Below are positions 41,938 through 49,785 of a stretch of DNA of 64,000 nt, one piece after another. The stretch lies in the NCBI RefSeq assembly GCF_036173065.1, contig NZ_CP108041.1, positions 1,550,001 through 1,614,000 on the forward strand, in the 5' to 3' direction. The position numbers were made by a program, and so were the translations under genes. The stretch comes from Rhodococcus sp. NBC_00297. GTDB lineage: Bacteria > Actinomycetota > Actinomycetes > Mycobacteriales > Mycobacteriaceae. A model generated the notes under the pieces. It had not been told where the DNA came from and ran no database searches. It saw nothing but the letters and a program-made list of their open reading frames with translations. Every line of letters starts with the position of its first letter. The stretch's first letter is position 1.

Positions 41938-43068
41938 ATGTCGGCCAAGGAAACAGTCGGATCCGGCGCTCCTCGCACCGAGGGGTCGGCAGATCATCTG
42001 CTGCGAGACGGCCTGTCGCTGCTCGCGCCCGAGGAGACCGTGCTCGCGGCGATGATCGAGGGGTGGGAGCAGCAGCAGCGTTCGCGGATGCTCGCGAACC
42101 TGACCATCGAGCGTCGCACGCAGATTGTGCACCGGTTGGTGGTCTTTACCAATGACTACCCGTGGCGGTGGTCATCGGCGGACGTCGAGGAGTGGACGAC
42201 GCATCTGGTGGAGTCGGGGGCCGCGCATTCGACGGTGCGGTTGTATCAGATGGCGGCATCGCTGTTCTGCAGCTACATCTCCGACACCCGTTACCGGTGG
42301 CACGAGGTCTGTGAGCGGCACTTCGGGGTGCACCCGGTGCAGATCTTCCACGAGTGGAACATGGTCGTGCACCGCAGCGACTACGAAGGGCGGCCAGGGA
42401 ATCGCCCGCTCACCCGCGACGAGTTGCAGGCGTTCTTCGACTACTGCGACACCCGGGTGAACCGGGTCGGCGCCTCCGGCCGTAAGGGATGGCTGGCGAG
42501 CTATCGCGACGCAACGCTGTTCAAGGTGATCTATGCCTGGGGCCTGCGCCGGCGAGAAGCCTCGATGCTCGACACCGTCGACTGGACCGCGAACCCGGCG
42601 GCCACCGAGTTCGGCCGCTACGGGGCGCTGTCGGTGCGCCACGGCAAAGCCCTCTCCGGCGGACCACCACGGCGCCGCACGGTCCTGACCACCATGGAAT
42701 GGGCCGCCGAGGCCGTCGACGAGTGGGTCACCGAGATCCGGCCTCTCTACGGCTCCGACCAGCTCGCCCTCTGGCCCACCGAGCGCAGCGCACAGGTGGG
42801 AGCGGTGTCGATCTCCCAACGGTTCGCCGAATACCGCGACGCCATCGGGCTCGAGAAGCACCTCGGCCCGCATTGTCTGCGCCACTCGTACGCGACGCAT
42901 CTGCTCGAGGACGGCTTCGATCACCTCTTCGTCCAACAACAACTCGGACACTCCTGGGGATCGACCACCGCGATCTACACAAGCGTCGGCACCGACTACA
43001 CGAACAACGCCCTCCGACGAGCACTGAGTCGGGCGTTCACCACCACAAGCACCGACGGGGAGCACTGA
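41938..43068 (+). CDS. Tyrosine recombinase, first gene of the trio
   Basis: 376-residue phage-integrase-family recombinase. The N-terminal SAM-like core-binding domain is at about 40-130. The catalytic residues are visible: Arg in YAWGLRRREASML, HCLRHSYATH (His-x-x-Arg), LGHSWGST, and the nucleophile Tyr in TAIYTSVG. The stop codon overlaps the next start (TGATG). It probably does the strand exchange for the 7.3-kb element. Confidence 0.88.
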   Translation: MSAKETVGSGAPRTEGSADHLLRDGLSLLAPEETVLAAMIEGWEQQQRSRMLANLTIERRTQIVHRLVVFTNDYPWRWSSADVEEWTTHLVESGAAHSTVRLYQMAASLFCSYISDTRYRWHEVCERHFGVHPVQIFHEWNMVVHRSDYEGRPGNRPLTRDELQAFFDYCDTRVNRVGASGRKGWLASYRDATLFKVIYAWGLRRREASMLDTVDWTANPAATEFGRYGALSVRHGKALSGGPPRRRTVLTTMEWAAEAVDEWVTEIRPLYGSDQLALWPTERSAQVGAVSISQRFAEYRDAIGLEKHLGPHCLRHSYATHLLEDGFDHLFVQQQLGHSWGSTTAIYTSVGTDYTNNALRRALSRAFTTTSTDGEH

Positions 43069-43415
43069 TGCCGCAACCGCAGCTGAACTACCACTGGCAC
43101 CTGCGCCGCCTCCTGGCCGACCAGGGCATCTTCGCGACCACCGGACTCGGGCCCCTCCTCGCCGAACGGGGAATCACACTCTCCGAAGCACAGGTGTATC
43201 GCCTGGTCACCGGCACACCCGAACGTCTGAGCCTGCGGACCTTGATGGCGTTGTGCGACATCCTCACCTGCACACCCAACGACCTCATCGAGCCTGCCAC
43301 CGAATCAGCCGCCCGGGCCGCGACAGGAACGTCGACCCACCGCCCCGACACCGCGGCCGCGACGACTCGCGCCAAGACCCGCACACCTCGACGCGCGGAC
43401 ATCCGGCGGCAATGA
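43068..43415 (+). CDS. XRE-type HTH protein of the recombinase trio
   Basis: 115-residue protein with a Cro/CI-like HTH (GPLLAERGITLSEAQVYRLV, then LRTLMALCDILTCTPNDLIE), followed by a basic, Pro/Thr-rich tail. It overlaps both neighbours. It is probably an accessory DNA-binding factor for element ends or an autoregulator. Confidence 0.8.
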   Translation: MPQPQLNYHWHLRRLLADQGIFATTGLGPLLAERGITLSEAQVYRLVTGTPERLSLRTLMALCDILTCTPNDLIEPATESAARAATGTSTHRPDTAAATTRAKTRTPRRADIRRQ

Positions 43416-44815
43416 TCATCGGACTGTGCCGCATCTGCACCACCGTCGAGGTGCGCGGCAAGACGGTCTGCGACCGCTGCAGGAAGCGAGCCACGCAGCA
43501 CCGCGGCGCGTGCTCCGGCTGCGCGAAACCGGACAAACTGTTGGACGACAACGGCACCTGCCGGTGGTGCCGCGACAAGGCACACCGCACCTGCGCACAG
43601 TGCGCGACACCAGGTCGAGCCCTCACCAGCGTCGAAGGCGACGCCCTGTGTCACCGGTGCACACTGACCCGCCGCCTCGACGCGATCATCCCTCCAGAAG
43701 CCGACAGCCCGCTCGCACCGCTGCGGCAACCGCTCCTGCGCGCCGAACCCGTCACCACCCGCCGGTGGCTGATCCGCACCACACCCCTGCTGCTCTCCAT
43801 CCAGGACGGCAGCACAGCCCTCACACACACCTCGTTCGACACCCTCCCGCACCCGAAGTCGGTCGAGCACCTGCGCTCACTCCTCGTCGCCACCGGCATC
43901 CTCGGTCCCGACCTCGACCGAAGCCTGCGCCGCCTCGAAGCCCAACTCCCCCAACTACTGAGCAGCCTGACCCCGAACCACCGCGCACTCCTGACCAGGT
44001 GGACACAGTGGGCCGTACTACCCAGACTGCGCGCGGCGACCGAGAAACGAGAATCCCATGTCGGCGCCCAGAACGCTCGCTCACAGATCCGACAATCGGC
44101 ACTGTTCCTCGACCTGCTGCAGCAGCACTCGACCGAGCTCGGCGAGTGCACACAACACGACATCGACACCTGGTTCAGCGCGCCCGGAGCCGCCCACTGG
44201 CGCGTGCGGTCGTTCCTGACGTGGGCACGACGCAACCGGCATTTACCCCGCACACTCACCCTCCCCTCGAGCTACCGAGGCCAGGCCGAAGCCCCTACCG
44301 GCGACAACGAGAGGTGGCAGATCTGTCGACGCCTCGTCCACGACGAGTCGCTGGACCCCGCCGACCGGCTCGCCGGCGCCTTGATTGCGCTGTTCGCCCA
44401 ACCACTCACCCGCATCGCCGGACTCACCACTGCCCACGTCACCGAAACCGACGCCGGGGTCGAACTGCGACTCGGCAACGTCGACACGCTCCTGCTACCG
44501 GATCCGTTCGCCCAGATCGCACTGCAACTACCCCAACTACGACGCGCAGGAACCGCCGAGCAGATACCCCAGACATGGCTCTTCCCAGGTCACCGTGCTG
44601 ACTCGCCACTGACGGCAACCGCACTCGGAAACCGGCTGCGACGCATCGGTATCACTCCGCAGGCCCTCAGGCTGTCCGCCATCGCCCACCTCACCCGAGA
44701 GCTCCCACCGAGCGCACTCGCCACGATGCTGGGCCTGAACGCACACACCGTCGCGCAACACACGCTCCGAGCCAACGGCCAATGGACGAACTACGCCGCC
44801 GACCGCCACTCCTGA
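43412..44815 (+). CDS. Zinc-ribbon tyrosine-recombinase-like protein, third of the trio
   Basis: 467-residue protein. The first 90 residues carry Cys pairs CRIC, CDRC, CSGC, CRWC, CAQC, CHRC, consistent with stacked zinc ribbons. The C-terminal part has an integrase fold (ALFAQPLTRIAGLTTAHV, SAIAHLTRELPPSALATMLG), but the His-x-x-Arg and Tyr positions are degenerate, so it is likely a structural or targeting partner rather than the catalyst. ATG 43412 overlaps the preceding stop. The gene ends 41 bases from the element's right end. Confidence 0.75.
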   Translation: MIIGLCRICTTVEVRGKTVCDRCRKRATQHRGACSGCAKPDKLLDDNGTCRWCRDKAHRTCAQCATPGRALTSVEGDALCHRCTLTRRLDAIIPPEADSPLAPLRQPLLRAEPVTTRRWLIRTTPLLLSIQDGSTALTHTSFDTLPHPKSVEHLRSLLVATGILGPDLDRSLRRLEAQLPQLLSSLTPNHRALLTRWTQWAVLPRLRAATEKRESHVGAQNARSQIRQSALFLDLLQQHSTELGECTQHDIDTWFSAPGAAHWRVRSFLTWARRNRHLPRTLTLPSSYRGQAEAPTGDNERWQICRRLVHDESLDPADRLAGALIALFAQPLTRIAGLTTAHVTETDAGVELRLGNVDTLLLPDPFAQIALQLPQLRRAGTAEQIPQTWLFPGHRADSPLTATALGNRLRRIGITPQALRLSAIAHLTRELPPSALATMLGLNAHTVAQHTLRANGQWTNYAADRHS

Positions 44816-44856
44816 GTCACGCTATTCGCAGGATCGAATACGGCAACCCTGCCAGT

Positions 44857-45033
44857 GGAGTACGAGTGGAACGCGGCCATGTGGTCGAGGTAGGCGCGCC
44901 AGGACGCTGAATCTACCAGTGCAGCAACCTGGTCGGTGATCGAGTTGTGCAGGCGTTCGGCCAACTCGCGGCGGGCTTGGGCCTTGTCCTCGGCGGACGT
45001 GGTGCTGGTGCGGGCGGCGCGGCGTGTGGTCAT
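44857..45033 (-). pseudogene. ardC: 5' part of interrupted ardC
   Basis: 59 codons beginning MTTRRAARTSTTSAEDKAQA and ending MAAFHSYS, the N-terminal segment of the ArdC ssDNA-binding domain (LHNSITDQVAALVDSASWRA). Beyond 44857 the frame runs into the mobile element and stops at 44791 after 21 foreign codons. The start lies 24 bases downstream of leader R3. Joined to 36778-37533, the original protein would be about 310 residues, the normal ArdC size. Confidence 0.88.
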
Positions 45034-45050
45034 GGTGATCGGTCCCTCTC

Positions 45051-45360
45051 TCCCAGTGTTCTTTCGCCGTCATCTGGCGTGGGGAGAGAAGGGCGGTGCA
45101 CGGGAACGGCGTCCTGCACCCGAGCTGAAAAGTTTTCGAGGGGAGCGCAGCGAGGCACGGGTCGACAAGTTTTCGGACCCCGTAGGGGCCGGAGCGCAGC
45201 GGAGGTCGGGGTGTGGGTAAGACGGGCACGGGTAACGCACGATCGGAGAAGCCAGATAGTCGAAAGAACAGTGCTCTTCACGGTGCGGAGCGCAGCGGAG
45301 ATCCGATCGGTGGACGCCCGCAGGGTGGCCCGCGCCCGGCCGGCCTGCGACCGGGAACTA
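45051..45360 (-). promoter_or_regulatory. Repeated structured leader R3, ahead of ardC
   Basis: Third copy, with GTTCTTTCG at 45058-45066 and its inverse at 45261-45269 (203 bases apart, 11 more than R1/R2). The central hairpin differs: it carries two AAGTTTTCG motifs and an extra GGAGCGCAGCG copy (three in all). Similarity to R1 continues to about 45390. It directly precedes the ardC start codon. Confidence 0.8.
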
Positions 45361-45829
45361 CCAGCTACTCCCCCGCGGCTGCCACCTCCCACCTGTTCGG
45401 CTCGGTGGATCTCAATGCGGGAAGCAACATGCGGGCGACATGGATTGCGCTCGTCCCCGGGTGTTAAGGCCGGGGAAGCGATGATCGACGGGTGGCCGAC
45501 GCCGATGACAATGCTCGGGCCGGGCGGTAGTAGGCAGGTCGCCGAATTCTCGTGTGGACACGGCCAAAGGTCAGGGCGGCGTGGTCGAGCTGTTGCTGGT
45601 GGAGCTGGTGCCTCAAGAGCCGATGTTGCAGAGGCGGTCTTGGTGGCTGCGTTCTTTCGTTCCGACGGCCGGTCTCGCCCGGGTGGGCACCGATGAAAAG
45701 CATCGCCGCCAAATGATTGGTGCTCGATCGAGGTGGTGACGGTGTGCACCGATCGGCCACCGTCGCGACGGCCGACGCAAGCCCCTCCAGCAGACTCTTT
45801 GACGGCGGGTCTGCTGGAGGGTGTCCCGT
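45361..45829. other. Gene-poor interval between R3 and the PrsW cassettes
   Basis: Open frames here overlap one another on both strands and none has a convincing ribosome site or family. The first 30 bases extend the R3 similarity. The right end holds the terminator of the PrsW operon. Confidence 0.5.
45783..45821 (-). terminator. Terminator of the PrsW operon
   Basis: CCCTCCAGCAGAC (45783-45795) pairs perfectly with 45809-45821, nine bases past the last stop codon. Confidence 0.8.
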
Positions 45830-47050
45830 TTACCGACCTTGCGGTGTGCGGGCGAGGTCTGCGACGCCGCGAAGTCGCTGGACCTCGGACCGGGAGTGCC
45901 GCACGGCGTGGGTGTCGGCTCCGTCGTCCCGGGCGACGTCGTGGGCCAGGTCGAGTATCGCGGTGCGCAGGTGGGCGTCCGCGCGGCGCGCTGCGCGGTT
46001 CGGTGCACTCTTGCGGCGAGCCTTGCGTACGTCGGGATCGAGGACCTCGTCGATGTCCGCGTCCGTCAGGAACTGGCGGTCGACCTCGGGGGCGAGGATG
46101 TCGCGGACGAATCGGTGTTCACGTGGTGCCGCGCGGCGGAACGCGATCGTCAGCATGGTGAAGGCAAGGATGACCGAGGCGATCATGACACCGAACATGA
46201 CGAATCCGTTGCCGGCTCCGAGTCCGACGGCATCGTCCCAGGTGAAATGCAGGAACACTCCAGCGGCCACGAATATCGACCCGAGTCCGATTCTGCGGGG
46301 TTGCGCCGCGGTCCCGATGAGGTAGACGGCACCGCTGCAGACGAGGGCGCTGAACAAGGGATGAGAGACGAAACTGGCGCCGATTCTGGTGAGTGCCATG
46401 TGTGCCGCGTTACCGGCGGGGTCGGTCCCGAAGTTCGTCGCCGCGGAATTGACGGCGTAGAGGAAGTCCTCGAAGACACCGAAACCCAGTCCGATGAACG
46501 CGCCGACGATGAGACCGTCGTTGGCGGTGCGGATCAGACGCGGTGCCAGACTCATCAGCAGCAGGAACCCGCAGAGCTTCGCGGCCTCCTCGGTGATCGG
46601 TGCCGTCGCGCCGGCACCCCAGTTTGCTGCCCATTCCTGGCCGAAGAGCTTGGGATAGATGCTCAGCATCGCCGTGTTCGCGGTCATGGCGAACCCGAAG
46701 GTGCCGGGGATCGCGCCCCACACGATCGCTGCCACCACCAGCGAACCGGGCTGCCTCTCCCAGCGGTCGATGTGGCGCAACCAGAAGAACCAGGCGACAC
46801 CGCACAGCAGACACAGGATGGCGGCGACGGCGTAACCGCCGGCGTAGAAGGAGGCTTCGGGTGCGAAGTAGGCCCATGTCTGATGCACGCCGATGGCAGT
46901 GAGCACGATGTACACCCAGAACGACGCGTTGTGCGGTTGCAGGAAGTGGAACCTCTCGCCCCACCCGGACACCTCCACGGCACGGCGCCGGCGTTCGATC
47001 GAGTCGGTGCGCGCCGAGTCCGTCGAGGAGTCGGTGTCGGTGTCTCTCAC
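45830..47050 (-). CDS. PrsW-family intramembrane protease A
   Basis: 406-residue protein with about eight membrane helices and a charged cytoplasmic tail. The PrsW signature is intact: ITEEAAK (Glu154-Glu155, Lys158), GFGVFEDFLYA (Glu194), FVSHPLFSA (His230) and LHFTWDD (His268, Asp272). PrsW cleaves anti-sigma factors in Bacillus, and the family is a glutamate/metal-type intramembrane protease. The GTG start overlaps the preceding stop (GTGA). It is a tandem paralogue of the gene at 47676; the partner encoded at 47047 may be its substrate or regulator. Confidence 0.85.
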   Translation of the reverse strand: MRDTDTDSSTDSARTDSIERRRRAVEVSGWGERFHFLQPHNASFWVYIVLTAIGVHQTWAYFAPEASFYAGGYAVAAILCLLCGVAWFFWLRHIDRWERQPGSLVVAAIVWGAIPGTFGFAMTANTAMLSIYPKLFGQEWAANWGAGATAPITEEAAKLCGFLLLMSLAPRLIRTANDGLIVGAFIGLGFGVFEDFLYAVNSAATNFGTDPAGNAAHMALTRIGASFVSHPLFSALVCSGAVYLIGTAAQPRRIGLGSIFVAAGVFLHFTWDDAVGLGAGNGFVMFGVMIASVILAFTMLTIAFRRAAPREHRFVRDILAPEVDRQFLTDADIDEVLDPDVRKARRKSAPNRAARRADAHLRTAILDLAHDVARDDGADTHAVRHSRSEVQRLRGVADLARTPQGR

Positions 47051-47679
47051 GAGTCGTTCCTGTCGGTCGTGCGGATGCTGGCGAGCATGTCCTCGACGTC
47101 CGCGGCGGAAGCGATCATCTGAGCGGGCGGGCCGTACACGCGGACCCGAAGGCCGGTGCCGTCGATGACGAACGCGGCGGCCAGTCCGTCGCTGATGACA
47201 CTCGAATACGGCTGCATCACACCGGTTTCCCCACTGGCGGTGGTGAGCGTGGTCACGTCGCCGACAACGCGGAACGTGGGGTCGTTCGCGAGGGTGGTGA
47301 CCTTGTCCGTCTGCTCGAGCAGTTCTGCCGGGGTCCCGTCGAAGGAACCGGGGAACACGTCCACGGAAACTCCGTCTCCGGTGACGGTCAGTTCACCGGT
47401 CTGCTGGCTCGTGCTCTCCTCGTCGAGGCGAAAGCCGCTCTCGACGCTCCACCCGGTGACCGGCGTGATGTCGATGGTGTCCGCGAGCGCGAATCGTTCG
47501 CCGGCGCGCACGGAATCGTCCCAGCGGATGAAGGTGTCGACTCGGGGCACCACGACGGTCAGCAGCAGGAAAACCCCGGTCACGACCAGCGCGGGCAGCA
47601 GCGTGCGCCGATCGAGACCGAGAACGCGGTGCTCTGCCGGAACACGTGTCCGGTGATGATCCGGAGCGGTCGATGTCAT
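47047..47679 (-). CDS. Single-pass exported-domain protein, partner A
   Basis: 210 residues: a short cytoplasmic N terminus, one helix (LLPALVVTGVFLLLTVVVP, about 30-48), then an external beta-rich domain of about 160 residues. Shared features with the paralogue at 48860 are GW/DWxVxSGFRxD, FDGTPxELL, IDGTGLxVxVxGPPxQI and a final MxASI. The type II topology makes it a plausible PrsW substrate or sensor. It overlaps both neighbours by four bases. Confidence 0.6.
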   Translation of the reverse strand: MTSTAPDHHRTRVPAEHRVLGLDRRTLLPALVVTGVFLLLTVVVPRVDTFIRWDDSVRAGERFALADTIDITPVTGWSVESGFRLDEESTSQQTGELTVTGDGVSVDVFPGSFDGTPAELLEQTDKVTTLANDPTFRVVGDVTTLTTASGETGVMQPYSSVISDGLAAAFVIDGTGLRVRVYGPPAQMIASAADVEDMLASIRTTDRNDS

Positions 47680-48863
47680 GAATGGCCCTGCGCGGTCACG
47701 GTTGTCGGGCGGCCGTGCCGAAGTCGCGAGATCTCCTCGCGCGCCGCAATGACATCGGGGGTGTCCTGTCCCTTGGCGGCGGCGAGGTCGGCCAAGAGAT
47801 CGAGGGCCGCGCGGACGATGTGACCGCGTCGGCGACGATCGGCGTGACCGGTTCCTGCGCGGACGTACTGAAGTCGTTGTCGCCACCCGCCGGCGGCGGT
47901 GATCTCCTCGTCGGTGAGGACACCGGCCTCGACCTCTGGCGCGAGGACGTCCCGGACGAACTGTGCTTCACGGGGGTGCGCCCAGACGAACGCGATCGAC
48001 AGTGCAGTGAACGCGAATACGAAGTCGCCGATGATGACGACGATCACGCCGATGCCGTCACCGCCGGACAGCGCGATCATGGAATCCCAGATGCCATGTA
48101 TCAGGACGGGTGCCACGATGAGAGCCAGGCCCCGGATGATGCGCCGCGGCTGTGCCGGAGTGCCGATCAGATAGATCACGCCGGCGCAGAACAAGGCTGT
48201 GAAGAGGGGGTGGGAGAGGATGTCGGAGAAGACGCGCAGCCCGATGGAGTGGGCCAGCCCGTCGGTCTGATGCGCACCGAACCCTTTGGTGGCGCCGGCG
48301 ACCGAGTACAGCAGATCCTCGCTGGTCTGGAATCCGAGACCGATGAAAGCTCCCAGCAGCAGACCGTCGACGGCGGTACGCACCAACCGGGGAGCGAGGG
48401 CGAGAAGTACGACGATCCCGACGCCCTTCGCGCTCTCCTCCACGAACGGTGCGGACAGTCCCGCGTGCCAATCCTGCGCCCAGACCTGTCCGAAGATCTT
48501 CGCGTACAGCGATCCGAGGGTGCCGTTGGCGGAGACGGCGATCGCGAAGGTGGCGGCGGTGGCGCCCCAGACGAAGGCCACGATCACCAGGGTCAGAGGT
48601 TGGCGTTCGTAGCGGTCGACGTGCCGGAACCACCACGTCCAGACCGCGACACTGATCACGCCGACCACGGCAGCGATGAACATGGCGCGGCCGTAGTATC
48701 CGGCGAGGGGTGAGAACATTTGCCACCCCTTCACGACCCCTGAGATGCAGAGCCACAGGTAGATCCAGAACACGATGTTGCGGGGCTGCACGAAGCGGAA
48801 TTTCTCGCCCCATGCGGTCGTGTCGAGGGCACGGCTGCGTGCACTGAGGGCGTCGGTGTTCAC
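47676..48863 (-). CDS. PrsW-family intramembrane protease B
   Basis: 395-residue paralogue of protease A, with all signature residues: FVEESAK (Glu142-Glu143, Lys146), GFQTSEDLLYS (Glu182), ILSHPLFTA (His218) and LIHGIWD (His256, Asp260). It begins at a GTG overlapping the preceding stop. Both proteases share an N-terminal WGEKF/WGERF-FxQPxN segment and a helical C-terminal tail ending in similar Asp/Arg-rich helices, so the whole gene was duplicated. Confidence 0.85.
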   Translation of the reverse strand: MNTDALSARSRALDTTAWGEKFRFVQPRNIVFWIYLWLCISGVVKGWQMFSPLAGYYGRAMFIAAVVGVISVAVWTWWFRHVDRYERQPLTLVIVAFVWGATAATFAIAVSANGTLGSLYAKIFGQVWAQDWHAGLSAPFVEESAKGVGIVVLLALAPRLVRTAVDGLLLGAFIGLGFQTSEDLLYSVAGATKGFGAHQTDGLAHSIGLRVFSDILSHPLFTALFCAGVIYLIGTPAQPRRIIRGLALIVAPVLIHGIWDSMIALSGGDGIGVIVVIIGDFVFAFTALSIAFVWAHPREAQFVRDVLAPEVEAGVLTDEEITAAGGWRQRLQYVRAGTGHADRRRRGHIVRAALDLLADLAAAKGQDTPDVIAAREEISRLRHGRPTTVTAQGHS

Positions 48864-49543
48864 TGGGCTTCTCGATTCTCGGCGCTGATGCTGGCGATCA
48901 TGGTGGTGATCTCGGGGGCGCGGTCGGCGATCTGCTCCGGGGGACCGGACACCTGCACCTCGATCCCCGTGCCGTCCACGATGAGGGCGGTGATCGATCC
49001 GGCGATGCTGGGGGTGGTGAAGTCGACCTGCGCACCGGTCAGTCCGGTGTCGGTGGCGAACGGGGTGGGCGACCCGGACAGCTCGAGGACGGAACCACCT
49101 CCGGTGGCGGCGCTGACAGCGTCGACCTGGGTGAGGAGCTCGTCGGGCGTGCCGTCGAAGGTGTCGGCCCTCGTAGTGAGGGTGATGTTGCCTCGGGTCA
49201 GCTCGATGTTCGGAACCGAATCGTCGGCGCCGCGTTGGTCGATCCGGAATCCACTGGCAACGTTCCAGTCGGTGGCCGGCCTCATCGTCACGCTCTCGGT
49301 CACCGAGAGAACATCGCCCGGCATCACCGGATCATTCTGCGGCAGAACCGAATCGACGGCGGGAAGAGCGACGGTCCACAGCAGCCAGACGGCGAGGATC
49401 ACGAGCGCGTGCGGGAATACGCGAGTGTCGAGGCCGAGGAAGCGACGATCTACCGGTGGCCGACGGCGATGAGGATGCTCAGGCCTGCTCGGGGCCTCTG
49501 TGTGCGATACCAACATGATCTCCGATGATTGATGTTTCATCAC
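48860..49543 (-). CDS. Single-pass exported-domain protein, partner B
   Basis: Up to 227 residues; first gene of the four-gene operon. TM helix at about 44-64 (HALVILAVWLLWTVALP), then the same external domain as partner A. ATG 49543 is reported. An internal ATG (MLVSHTEAP) with GGAG three bases upstream is a possible alternative. Its position ahead of protease B mirrors partner A ahead of protease A. Confidence 0.6.
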   Translation of the reverse strand: MMKHQSSEIMLVSHTEAPSRPEHPHRRRPPVDRRFLGLDTRVFPHALVILAVWLLWTVALPAVDSVLPQNDPVMPGDVLSVTESVTMRPATDWNVASGFRIDQRGADDSVPNIELTRGNITLTTRADTFDGTPDELLTQVDAVSAATGGGSVLELSGSPTPFATDTGLTGAQVDFTTPSIAGSITALIVDGTGIEVQVSGPPEQIADRAPEITTMIASISAENREAQ

Positions 49544-49785
49544 TATCTCAGAGACTGAAGCAGCGTGACGGTCCTAGCGCTGTCCATGTGGACAATGCGG
49601 CTTCGCCGCGGCATGGCTGCTTCGCCGAACGCGCCGACGGCTGATCGCGTCGACCAGCTTTGAACCGGCAGTCTCGAAGAACTCTTTCGCCGAAAAGGTG
49701 CAACCGATCCGAACCCGCGGAGTTTCTGACGGACCCACCCGGTGGGCCCCGGCCAGCGTTGCGCCAGTGGCGATCGGGGATGACC

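Larger units (their letters stand above)
37534..44856 (+). mobile_element. 7.3-kb copper-resistance element inserted in ardC
   Basis: The two halves of ardC abut precisely if 37534-44856 is removed (codons TAC TCC then TTC AAC AAC), which defines both ends with no target duplication. The left end begins CAAGGGTGCGGAATCG. The right end read inward begins ACTGGCAGGGTTGCCGTA. The two share an imperfect AGGGT-GC-G-AT-CG inverted repeat. Cargo: CPH-type copper ATPase, DUF305 lipoprotein, DUF6153-like protein, VOC protein. Mobility genes: the overlapping recombinase/HTH/zinc-ribbon recombinase trio, ending 41 bases from the right end. The layout resembles Tn554-like or recombinase-in-trio elements. 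Confidence 0.85.

Noticed and set aside
45030-45749. A 239-codon minus-strand frame across R3
   Set aside because: It crosses the repeated leader, whose other copies have different open frames, and shows no domain. The conservation is at nucleotide level.
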